The notes beneath the pieces are model-generated. The model was not told where the DNA came from, did not search any database, and saw only the letters and a program-made list of their open reading frames with translations. From contig CAYNJY010000003.1 of assembly GCA_964397755.1 (NCBI GenBank), positions 1 through 64,000 of the forward strand: a DNA stretch of 64,000 nucleotides, given 5' to 3'. This document shows positions 57,974 through 64,000 of the stretch, in pieces; positions within the stretch are counted from its first letter, which is position 1; each line of letters starts with the position of its first letter. Origin of the DNA: CAYNJY01 sp964397755. GTDB taxonomy: Bacteria > Patescibacteriota > Microgenomatia > UBA10105 > UBA927. The translations under genes and the position numbers were made by a program.

Positions 57974-58951
57974 ATGGTATCGAAAGTCGAGATTTCTCAT
58001 AAAACAATCGTCTTCACGCTGGTGCTCCTTGCGGCCTTATGGCTGGTTATTCAAATCCGCGATATTTTGTTCCTCCTTTTCATCGCGTTTATCCTCATGT
58101 CTGCGCTGCGGCCGGTGGCCGATTGGTTGACGAAATTGAGGCTGCCACGGATTCTCGCTATACTTTTTATTTACATTCTCCTCTTCGGTGTCGTCGGGGC
58201 GTCTCTTGCTGGCACTATACCATCACTCGTTGCGCAGTCATCAAAATTACTCCAGGTACTACCGGCACTCTTGGGGCGCGTGTCCCCCTTCTGGAGTATT
58301 GATGCAGAGTCTATGGTCTCACAGATTGCGCCAATTAGCGATAATATTTTGAAGGTTACGGTTGGTATATTTTCCAACATCATCACGACATTTACGGTAC
58401 TCGTATTCACCTTCTACTTCCTCCTTGAGTACCGCCACACGGAGATGGTACTCACTGATTTTATGGGAGAGGCAGCGGCGAGACGTGTTTTAGAACTCAT
58501 TAAGTCTATCGAAAAACGTCTCGGCGCATGGCTCAGGGGAGAAATCTTCCTCATGTTTCTGATTGGGCTCCTCGTGTACATAGGGCTGTCGTTTCTTCGG
58601 ATAGACTTTGCCCTTCCGCTTGCAATCCTTGCGGGAATCCTTGAGATCGTTCCTACCATTGGGCCAGTCATTTCCGGAATCCCTGCGGTGCTTGTGGCGC
58701 TTGCGACATCTCCATTTCTTGCGCTGACCGTTGTTGCGCTCTATTTCATTATTCAGCAGGTTGAAAATACAATCGTTGTTCCGTGGGTGATGAAGCGAAG
58801 TGTCGGTCTCCCACCGCTTGTCACTATCCTTGCTCTTCTGGTCGGCGGGAGACTCGCAGGACTCACCGGTGCAGTCCTTGCTGTTCCGATGGTGTTAGTC
58901 CTTCAAGCGTTCTTCGGATTCTACTTTTGGGGAAGCGGGAAGAAAAAATAG
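57974..58951 (+). CDS. AI-2E family transporter
   Basis: 325 residues with about seven to eight membrane helices, PF01594-like: FLLFIAFILMSALRPVADWL at the N-terminus, RLGAWLRGEIFLMFLIGLLVYIGL centrally and VENTIVVPWVMKRSVGLPPLVTILALLVGGRLAG...GAVLAVPMV near the end. Family members export autoinducer-2, Na+/Li+ (in exchange for H+) or unknown solutes; the name does not prove an AI-2 role. It begins 6 bp after miaA. Confidence 0.88.
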   Translation: MVSKVEISHKTIVFTLVLLAALWLVIQIRDILFLLFIAFILMSALRPVADWLTKLRLPRILAILFIYILLFGVVGASLAGTIPSLVAQSSKLLQVLPALLGRVSPFWSIDAESMVSQIAPISDNILKVTVGIFSNIITTFTVLVFTFYFLLEYRHTEMVLTDFMGEAAARRVLELIKSIEKRLGAWLRGEIFLMFLIGLLVYIGLSFLRIDFALPLAILAGILEIVPTIGPVISGIPAVLVALATSPFLALTVVALYFIIQQVENTIVVPWVMKRSVGLPPLVTILALLVGGRLAGLTGAVLAVPMVLVLQAFFGFYFWGSGKKK

Positions 58952-58965
58952 ACGAAGATTCTTTT

Positions 58966-59429
58966 GCACCTTGGAACCTCGTAAGCCAGATTCTGTTTTC
59001 CCAGTCATCATCCGGCTCAGCCGGACCGACCGGGTAGACTCTCATTTCTCTGATGCCCGTACACTTCTGCTCGTGCCAGGTACCGACTGGTATCTGGTCT
59101 CCCGAACGCGTGGTAACCCTTCGCTATGCTCAGGGTAAACGAGCAATTCGCCGGTTGCAGCGGGTGGGATTGTCATGCCGCAAACCACGTTGGGTTCACG
59201 GCTTCGTTTCACCCGTTTCCCATAGCCGTCGGGCTCATAGGGAAACGATCGTCTCTGTGACTCTCTCAGCCTGTCGTTTCAGGCATCGTCCCCGACTCCT
59301 TTCGGCGCCGGGGCACCCGATCCGCCAGCTGGCGGACGTCCCGCTTACGCGGAATCCCCTGCGTTCTGCTGTCTGGACTTTCCTGGGGGTGCCGTATGGT
59401 ACCCCCCGAGAGTCCGGATTCCAAGGTGC
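58966..59429 (-). ncRNA. rnpB: RNase P RNA (bacterial type A-like)
   Basis: The catalytic RNA that trims tRNA 5' ends, about 464 nt on the minus strand. The 5' half has AGGAAAGTCCAGACAGCAGAAC (the P4/J region), the middle has AAACGGGTGAAAC, and the 3' end has AACAGAATCTGGCTTAC. The ends pair as a P1 helix of at least 11 bp (GCACCTTGGAA with TTCCAAGGTGC). Two dispersed-repeat-like segments lie within it: a CTGAGCATAGCGAAGGG hairpin (59116-59140) and the palindrome TCCGCCAGCTGGCGGA (59321-59336), probably extending peripheral helices. It has its own promoter and may end in a T-rich stretch. Confidence 0.93.
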
Positions 59430-59436
59430 AACGCAG

Positions 59437-59466
59437 AGTATAGCTGTTATGGGGGTTGTTTGTCCA
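59437..59466 (-). promoter_or_regulatory. rnpB promoter
   Basis: On the minus strand: TGGACA (59466-59461), an 18-bp spacer and TATACT (59442-59437). The predicted start is about 7-8 nt downstream, at the 5' end of the P1 helix. Confidence 0.65.
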
Positions 59467-59489
59467 ATGGAGAAGAGGGGCTGGCGTGA

Positions 59490-59669
59490 TCACTCTTCTT
59501 GCAAGAGCTTGTTCATCATAAACTCGAGCATGTCACTCCTTGTGATAAGGTAGACTTTCCCGGCAATTTTCTCGGCGGGGAGCTTCTTTTCACCAATCCA
59601 GCGCCGAACCGTGGTCGGGTGTTTTTTGAAGTGTTTCGCTACTTCCCTGACCGTCAAGTGGTCTTTCAC
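59490..59669 (-). CDS. Small excisionase-type helix-turn-helix protein (59 aa)
   Basis: A minus-strand gene with GTG start: MKDHLTVREVAKHFKKHPTTVRRWIGEKKLP, then KIAGKVYLITRSDMLEFMMNKLLQ. This matches the pattern of the HTH_17/excisionase (MerR-like) DNA-binding family: LTVxEVAxxF, xTVxRWIxxGKLP and a final RSDLxEF. It could be a transcription regulator or part of a larger system. It is divergent from comM and upstream of rnpB, and its promoter predicts a leaderless mRNA. No recombinase gene is nearby. Confidence 0.8.
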   Translation of the reverse strand: MKDHLTVREVAKHFKKHPTTVRRWIGEKKLPAEKIAGKVYLITRSDMLEFMMNKLLQEE

Positions 59670-59677
59670 ATGAACCT

Positions 59678-59707
59678 AGTATAACACACTATATCGTTTT
59701 TCCTCAA
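59678..59707 (-). promoter_or_regulatory. Promoter of the small HTH gene
   Basis: On the minus strand: TTGAGG (59707-59702), an 18-bp spacer and TATACT (59683-59678). The GTG start lies 8 nt after the -10, so the mRNA would be leaderless. Confidence 0.6.
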
Positions 59708-59762
59708 GGCGAAAGCAAACCCCCTATCGAACAATTTGTTTGAAGTGGTATATAGTAAACTA

Positions 59763-61289
59763 ATGCTGGCAAAGATTTTATCCGGGGCGGTGGTGGGGCT
59801 GGAGGCGGTGCCGGTGACAGTGGAGGTTGACATTGCTTCGCAAGGGTTGCCCTCCTTCACCATCGTTGGTTTGCCGGATAAAGCTGTTGAAGAGAGCCGC
59901 GAACGGGTGCGCGCGGCGATTAAAAACAGTGGCGCTGAGTTTCCTTCCAAGCGGATTACCGTGAACCTTGCCCCCGCCGACCTTCCCAAAGTGGGGCCAG
60001 CCTACGACCTTCCGATTGCCTTGGGCATCCTTACTGCTTCCGGCCAAGTTGGGCCACCGCGGGATGAGGCAATGTATCTGGGTGAGCTGTCTCTCGACGG
60101 GTCACTGCGCCATACAAACGGTGTACTGTCTCTTGCCATTCTTGCCAAAGAGCAAAAAGTCTCAGTTGTGTACTTGCCTTTGGTTGACGCGAAAGAAGCA
60201 GCGATTGTCGAGGGCATTTCCGTTTATCCTGTGCCGTCGCTCCTTGCTCTTTTTCAACACATTTCGGGAAACGAGTCGATTGAGGCTCACCCCTTTGTTT
60301 CGTTTTCGTCGCTTCTCACAACTCAAATATTTGAATTTGATATGGCTGACGTCCACGGGCAGGAACACGTGAAACGAGCGCTGGAGATCGCCGCAGCAGG
60401 CAGCCACAACCTCTTCATGCACGGTCCGCCAGGAGCTGGAAAAACGCTCCTTGCGCGAACACTGCCGTCAATCCTTCCAGCCCTGACTGAAGAAGAAGCA
60501 CTCGAGGTGACAAAAATATATTCAGTAACCGGTAACCTCCCAGCCGGTGAGTCGGTGATAAAATACCGCCCTTTCCGGGCGCCGCATCACACCACCTCGC
60601 GGATTGGCCTGATCGGCGGGGGCACACACCCCATGCCCGGAGAGATATCTCTTGCACACCGGGGCGTGTTGTTTCTGGATGAGTTCCCGGAGTTTCCGCG
60701 GCATGTTCTCGAGGCCTTACGCCAGCCCATGGAGGACGGCATAGTTTCAATCTCCCGTGCGAGTGGAACGATGACGTACCCAGCGAAATTTAGTCTTATT
60801 TCTGCTTCCAACCCCTGTCCGTGTGGTAATTTTGGGTCTGCGACGAAACGCTGTACGTGTCTGCCGGGATCGATTTCCCGATACCAGAAGCGGTTATCGG
60901 GTCCGATTATGGATCGGGTAGACCTGCATGTTCCGGTTCCTGCGGTTGCGGTTGAAAAGCTTACGGCTGGGGTAGCCAAGTCAGAATCATCAAAGACGAT
61001 TCAAGCGCGGGTACAGGATGCCAGGGAAAGGCAGCGTAGGCGCCTTCGACCGTACCGCTTGTCCGCCAACTCTGAGATGAGCACAAAGATTGTGAAAGAA
61101 CGCTGCCCGCTCTCAGAAGATGTTGTAGTGTTTCTGCGGCAGGCGACCGCCGCTATGGGTCTGTCTGCCCGATCCTACTACCGGGTCATTAAAGTTGCCC
61201 GGACTATCGCCGATTTAGCTCCCGAAAAAGAGATCGCCCTCCCACATCTGGCTGAGGCTCTCCAGTACCGCCCCAAAGAGCACGTATAA
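59763..61289 (+). CDS. comM: ComM/YifB-family AAA+ ATPase (Mg-chelatase-like)
   Basis: A helicase-like AAA+ ATPase that promotes branch migration in natural transformation. 508 residues: an N-terminal ChlI-type domain (VDIASQGLPSFTIVGLPDKAVEESRERV), Walker A GPPGAGKTLLARTLPSILP (about 225), Walker B LFLDEFPEF, a zinc-type segment NPCPCGNFG...CTC and the C-terminal RSYYRVIKVARTIADL helices. ATG 59763 lies 6 bp after a TATAGT -10, so it would be leaderless. In CPR it occurs with DNA uptake genes, but none are in view here. Confidence 0.94.
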   Translation: MLAKILSGAVVGLEAVPVTVEVDIASQGLPSFTIVGLPDKAVEESRERVRAAIKNSGAEFPSKRITVNLAPADLPKVGPAYDLPIALGILTASGQVGPPRDEAMYLGELSLDGSLRHTNGVLSLAILAKEQKVSVVYLPLVDAKEAAIVEGISVYPVPSLLALFQHISGNESIEAHPFVSFSSLLTTQIFEFDMADVHGQEHVKRALEIAAAGSHNLFMHGPPGAGKTLLARTLPSILPALTEEEALEVTKIYSVTGNLPAGESVIKYRPFRAPHHTTSRIGLIGGGTHPMPGEISLAHRGVLFLDEFPEFPRHVLEALRQPMEDGIVSISRASGTMTYPAKFSLISASNPCPCGNFGSATKRCTCLPGSISRYQKRLSGPIMDRVDLHVPVPAVAVEKLTAGVAKSESSKTIQARVQDARERQRRRLRPYRLSANSEMSTKIVKERCPLSEDVVVFLRQATAAMGLSARSYYRVIKVARTIADLAPEKEIALPHLAEALQYRPKEHV

Positions 61290-61298
61290 AGGAGAAGT

Positions 61299-61325
61299 AA
61301 AACCCCTCGCCTGGCGAGGGGTTTT
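61299..61325. terminator. Bidirectional intrinsic terminator
   Basis: AAAACCCCTCGC (61299-61310) pairs perfectly with GCGAGGGGTTTT (61314-61325) around a 3-nt loop. It ends comM on + and can end the converging small genes on -. Confidence 0.85.
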
Positions 61326-61349
61326 GTGAGCAGGAAAGAGATTGTGCGT

Positions 61350-61490
61350 TTAACCACCGATCTTGTACATACCGGTGCCGCAGACTGGGCACTTGCCTTT
61401 CATCGCCGGTTTGCCGTTTTTCATAGTGACCCGAATGGCCTTAGGGTCATCCCTTTTTGCTCGGCACTTGACGCAGTACATCGTAGCCAT
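61350..61490 (-). CDS. DUF5679-like zinc-ribbon protein (46 aa)
   Basis: A minus-strand gene: MATMYCVKCRAKRDD, IRVTMKNGKPAMKGKCPVCGTGMYKIGG. The two CxxC pairs and the VTxKNGxPAxKGxCPxCGT pattern match DUF5679, a small zinc ribbon common in CPR and actinobacteria, of unknown function. GGAAGGAGGTGA precedes the ATG by about 12 nt. It lies 42 bp after the gene at 61533 on the same strand and is probably in one operon. Confidence 0.8.
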   Translation of the reverse strand: MATMYCVKCRAKRDDPKAIRVTMKNGKPAMKGKCPVCGTGMYKIGG

Positions 61491-61532
61491 AGATTTCGTT
61501 CACCTCCTTCCTGGAGCAGGAGAATTATTTTT

Positions 61533-61808
61533 CTACCGTGAGAGTATTCGACCGAGCCACACCTCACCCACAAGAATAACTCCCGAGAGCACGATTGTTT
61601 TTACAAGATCTGACCCTATAGCACCGAACTCGGAGTCTCTCTGGTGTTGAGATTCGAGTTTGGTTCCATGAGAGGAGAACGAATACGATACGACGGGGGA
61701 CGATTGTGTTTGGCGGGAAGTAGGGAAACTTGGAACTACCGTATGAGCCTCGGCGGAAAATCGCCTACGCTCCGCTCCTTGTTTTTGTTTCTTTGTTTTT
61801 TTCGGCAC
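61533..61808 (-). CDS. Small basic single-pass membrane protein (91 aa)
   Basis: A minus-strand gene with GTG start: MPKKTKKQKQGAERRR, a Ser/Thr-rich middle and a C-terminal hydrophobic helix (DLVKTIVLSGVILVGEVWLG). I recall similar small MPKKTxKQK-type proteins with a C-terminal helix in CPR genomes, but know no function. A promoter lies just upstream, and the DUF5679 gene follows. Confidence 0.65.
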   Translation of the reverse strand: MPKKTKKQKQGAERRRFSAEAHTVVPSFPTSRQTQSSPVVSYSFSSHGTKLESQHQRDSEFGAIGSDLVKTIVLSGVILVGEVWLGRILSR

Positions 61809-61818
61809 AGTGAGGCTG

Positions 61819-61848
61819 AGCGTAGCACAGCCAGCCTCGGCTTGTCAA
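61819..61848 (-). promoter_or_regulatory. Promoter of the 61808 minus-strand gene
   Basis: On the minus strand: TTGACA (61848-61843), an 18-bp spacer and TACGCT (61824-61819), 11 nt before the GTG start. The -35 is next to a dispersed repeat. Confidence 0.55.
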
Positions 61849-61852
61849 CCCT

Positions 61853-61891
61853 GCATCAAGCTCAGGGCAAGCCCTTCGACTTCGCAAGAGG
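61853..61891 (+). repeat. Dispersed repeat with CTCAGGGCAAGCCCTTCGAC core
   Basis: It reads CATCAAGCTCAGGGCAAGCC followed by CTTCGACTTCGCAAGAGG. It shares CTTCGACTT and CTCAGGGCAAG with the copy at 45493 and the hairpin in rnpB. It lies upstream of the minus-strand promoter at 61843. The rest of 61892-61923 shows nothing clear. Confidence 0.5.
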
Positions 61892-61923
61892 ATACTTAGA
61901 CACATTTTTTCAGTGATGAAGGA

Positions 61924-61953
61924 TTGACAACCACCGTTTTTGAATCGTAAGAT
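61924..61953 (+). promoter_or_regulatory. Promoter of the DUF4446 gene
   Basis: TTGACA (61924-61929), an 18-bp spacer and TAAGAT (61948-61953). The ATG at 61965 is 11 bp after the -10, so the leader would be about 5 nt. Confidence 0.65.
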
Positions 61954-61964
61954 GGTGGATACGA

Positions 61965-62432
61965 ATGGTGTTCAATAGCGTATCGGCTGCGATATTGGGA
62001 GGACTTTGGCTTTGGCTTGTTATTGTAACCTATTTGTTTATTAGGCTACAGCGCCATTACCGTCGGCTTGCCAGCTCGCATGGGAAGAATTTACAGGAGC
62101 TCCTTGAGGAGATTCTCACATCGCAGCAGGTTGGGAAGAGGGCTGTCCAAGAGATACAAGGGCAGATAGAGAAGATAGAGAGAGAAGGAGCATTTCACGT
62201 CCAGCGAATTGGGCTGGTTCGCTTTAATCCGTTTGCCGATACCGGAGGCGCACAAAGTTTTACCTTGGCACTTCTTGACAAACACGCGAGCGGCGTCGTG
62301 ATGACGTCTCTGTATGGCCGCACGGTAAATCGTTGGTACGCCAAGGAGGTTGTCGAAGGGAAGGGAAAGGACGTAGAATTGTCAAAGGAGGAGGTAGCGG
62401 CGATCAAAAATGCGGAAGGAAGGAAGCGCTAG
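61965..62432 (+). CDS. DUF4446 family membrane protein
   Basis: 155 residues: an N-terminal membrane helix (about 8-28), a coiled stretch, and the family core HVQRIGLVRFNPFADTGGAQSFTLALLDKHASGVVMTSLYGR, ending YAKEV. DUF4446 is found in Firmicutes and CPR near sporulation or envelope genes; its function is unknown. It starts a two-gene unit with DUF3048, 4 bp apart, and has a strong promoter. Confidence 0.85.
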   Translation: MVFNSVSAAILGGLWLWLVIVTYLFIRLQRHYRRLASSHGKNLQELLEEILTSQQVGKRAVQEIQGQIEKIEREGAFHVQRIGLVRFNPFADTGGAQSFTLALLDKHASGVVMTSLYGRTVNRWYAKEVVEGKGKDVELSKEEVAAIKNAEGRKR

Positions 62433-62436
62433 TACC

Positions 62437-63615
62437 ATGCAGAAACAACAATCTATTGTTACCGGACTTATCGGTCTGGCGCTGTATTGTATTGCAGCGG
62501 GTTTGTCGTTTGCAAGTTTCTATAGCATGGCAACCCGGAAGACCTCGAAGGTAACTGCTCCGGCACCTCCAAAAGGGCCGCAAAAACATTTTGTTATAGA
62601 CCCCTCGATCCCACGAAACGAGCCGTGTCCGATTAATGGGAAAAACTTTACCAAGCAGGAGCGGGATGTCTGGGGAAAACGCAGGCCGCTTGCGATCATG
62701 CTTGAAAATCACGCGGAGTCGCGGCCGCAATCTGGTGTATTGTACGCAGACGTCGTGTACGAGGCAGTTGCGGAGGGTGGGATTACGCGTTTTATGGGAG
62801 TATTCTACTGCGGCATTGCGGCGGAGTCCGTAAGTGTCGCGCCGGTGCGGAGTGCCCGCACGTACTACCTGCCGTGGGTTTTGGAGTACGACGCGCTCTA
62901 TAACCACGTCGGCGGGGCTGGGAGGTGTCCGGATGAAACAGTTGATGATCGGGCGAAGGCTCTCTGTCAGATAGACCAGTACAAGATCAAGGACATGGAT
63001 CAATTTGGTATTTCATTCCCGACCTGCTACCGCAACTATGACCGGCTCGATCACCCGGTGGCAACGGAGCATACGATGGTGTGCGTGACAGACAAACTCT
63101 ACAAACTCGCTGCCGAGCGCGGCTGGACGAATGTGGATGCCAAAGGTGTTTCCTGGGACAAGAACTTTGAGCCATGGAAATTTAAAGACGACATTGCCGA
63201 AGGAGAGCGACCGGCGTCAGCGTCAGCCAGTTTTGTCGCATGGAAGGGTTATGAGGCAGACTACGGTGTCCGCTGGGAGTACGATCGGATACACAATAGC
63301 TACCTCCGGTTTAACGGCGGTAAACCCCACACTGACCTTGAAACCAAAGAGCAGTTGACAGCGAAGGTTGTGGTTGTTATCTTTGCCAAGGAGACTGGTC
63401 CGGTCGACGAGCACGCCCACCTTCTCTATCAAAACGTAGGGAGCGGTGATGGACTACTGTTCCAAGACGGGAAAGCGACCAAGATCACATGGCGGAAAGA
63501 CACGAGAAATGCCAGAACGAAGTTCTTCGACGCACGTTCAGGAAAAGAAGTATCGCTCAACCGCGGACAGATTTGGATTGAGATGCTGCCCACAGGAACA
63601 CCGGTAACATACTAA
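62437..63615 (+). CDS. DUF3048 (YerB-like) envelope protein
   Basis: 392 residues with an N-terminal signal-anchor (about 8-28) and the DUF3048 fold: RPLAIMLENHAESRPQSGVLYADVVYEAVAEGGITRFMGVFY, VRSARTYYLPWVLEYDALYNHVGGA and a C-terminal TWRKDTRNARTKFFDARSGKEVSLNRGQIWIEMLP. The family includes YerB lipoproteins; here the signal has no lipobox Cys that I can see. Extracytoplasmic; role unknown. It is the second gene after DUF4446. Confidence 0.85.
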   Translation: MQKQQSIVTGLIGLALYCIAAGLSFASFYSMATRKTSKVTAPAPPKGPQKHFVIDPSIPRNEPCPINGKNFTKQERDVWGKRRPLAIMLENHAESRPQSGVLYADVVYEAVAEGGITRFMGVFYCGIAAESVSVAPVRSARTYYLPWVLEYDALYNHVGGAGRCPDETVDDRAKALCQIDQYKIKDMDQFGISFPTCYRNYDRLDHPVATEHTMVCVTDKLYKLAAERGWTNVDAKGVSWDKNFEPWKFKDDIAEGERPASASASFVAWKGYEADYGVRWEYDRIHNSYLRFNGGKPHTDLETKEQLTAKVVVVIFAKETGPVDEHAHLLYQNVGSGDGLLFQDGKATKITWRKDTRNARTKFFDARSGKEVSLNRGQIWIEMLPTGTPVTY

Positions 63616-63683
63616 ATTCGAAACGTGTCACATTGTGCACTTCGAAATTGGAGAATCGACGCCTGCCCCCCGGAAGGTGAATT

Positions 63684-64000
63684 ATGCAGCTTGAAGACAT
63701 CATTATTTCCAGAGTACGGGTGAAGCTACTCTCGCTTTTCCTTTCAAACCCCGGCTCGATGTACCATGTTCGAGATATCGTGCGCAAAGTAGGAGAGGAA
63801 ATAAACGCCGTCCGCAGGGAACTCGCGCACATGGAGAAAGGGGGCATGGTAACGAAAGAGCAGCGGGCCAACCGCCTCTTTTATACCTTTCGCAAGGACT
63901 ACCCGCTTTACTTTGAGCTCATGGAGGTTATCGGCAAAACGACCGGGCTGGGGTGGAACATCGTCAAACACAAGGCAAAGCTCGGGAAGATCAAGTTTGC
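63684..64000 (+). CDS. Winged-helix regulator, 5' part
   Basis: MQLEDIIISRVRVKLLSLFL, then SNPGSMYHVRDIVRKVGEEINAVRRELAHMEKGGMV, cut by the right edge after LGKIKF. This is the ArsR-like winged helix common in CPR (often described as a transcriptional regulator, sometimes next to a minimal nucleotidyltransferase). GGAAGGTGAATT precedes the ATG, a good SD sequence. An imperfect TTCGAA inverted repeat about 50 bp upstream could be its operator. Confidence 0.75.
   Translation, partial: MQLEDIIISRVRVKLLSLFLSNPGSMYHVRDIVRKVGEEINAVRRELAHMEKGGMVTKEQRANRLFYTFRKDYPLYFELMEVIGKTTGLGWNIVKHKAKLGKIKF

Noticed and set aside
58966..59429. tmRNA or 6S RNA as an alternative to RNase P RNA
   Set aside because: AGGAAAGTCC and the AACAGAATCTGGCTTAC end are specific to RNase P RNA, and there is no tRNA-like domain or tag ORF.
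59053..59553. A plus-strand ORF of 166 codons across 59053-59553
   Set aside because: It lies over RNase P RNA and its promoter on the other strand and has no protein-like character.
61600..61625. TCTGACCC near 61608 as a further copy of the palindromic element
   Set aside because: Only about half an arm matches and no partner arm is present; likely chance inside the coding sequence.
1..64000. CRISPR array
   Set aside because: No regularly spaced direct repeats of 24-40 bp and no cas genes were seen.

Overview
The window is a gene-dense stretch of bacterial chromosome, about half G+C by eye, from an organism that most resembles a Patescibacteria (Candidate Phyla Radiation) genome. A Microgenomates-like lineage is my best guess, from family recognition and not from a tree. 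Pointers are: an S10/spc/alpha ribosomal cluster with no rpmD (L30) between rpsE and rplO; a short alanyl-tRNA synthetase that ends after its editing domain; an RNase Y without its membrane anchor; an AMP/thymidine phosphorylase-family enzyme; DUF4446, DUF3048, DUF5679 and LytR_C proteins; a sortase beside a PilM-like/beta-domain surface protein; and short dispersed repeats of a kind I associate with CPR assemblies. TAG, TAA and TGA all serve as stops, so I see no sign of a recoded stop.

Layout. 1-7.3 kb: 3' part of alaS, a large surface protein, sortase, phosphorylase, a small zinc-ribbon protein and mltG, all on +. 7.3-16 kb: an orphan gene, then rpoB-rpoC-rpsL-rpsG behind a consensus promoter. 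16-22.4 kb: an accessory island inside what would be the str operon, holding a DNA glycosylase, two membrane-anchored PQQ-type beta-propeller dehydrogenases, a cupredoxin, a VOC protein, and on - a thioredoxin and a DipZ-like protein. 22.4-26.2 kb: fusA-tuf-rpsJ. 26.4-42.8 kb: a nearly unbroken run from rplC to rpsI, including secY (interrupted by an in-frame TAG), adk, cmk, map, infA, rpmJ and rpoA. 42.9-49.5 kb: P-type ATPase, tRNA-Pro(GGG), recA-recX, rny, HU. 49.6-53.8 kb: one ABC ATPase with four ABC-2 permease subunits. 53.9-58.9 kb: a LytR_C protein, a HAD phosphatase, miaB, miaA, an AI-2E exporter. 58.9-64 kb: RNase P RNA (-), a 59-residue excisionase-type HTH protein (-), comM, two small genes (-), DUF4446, DUF3048 and a winged-helix gene cut by the right edge.

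How the parts work together. Most of the window is the transcription/translation core: RNA polymerase alpha, beta and beta', about 27 ribosomal proteins, EF-G, EF-Tu, IF-1, SecY, methionine aminopeptidase, tRNA modification and RNase P. The 16-22 kb island looks like an extracytoplasmic redox module. The surface protein, sortase, MltG and the LytR_C and DUF3048 proteins point to active envelope building.

Most notable signals: (1) two 36-nt palindromic elements inserted in the same reading frame of one dehydrogenase gene, giving related 12-residue inserts; (2) secY split by an in-frame amber codon with further substitutions at its conserved loop; (3) strong promoters followed at once by terminator-like hairpins at rpoB, fusA and infA, and a similar leader hairpin at rplC; (4) dispersed repeats inside alaS and inside RNase P RNA; (5) a start-codon context dominated by T at -1 (often TCTATG), plus promoters that predict leaderless mRNAs; (6) a possible pseudoknot before tuf.
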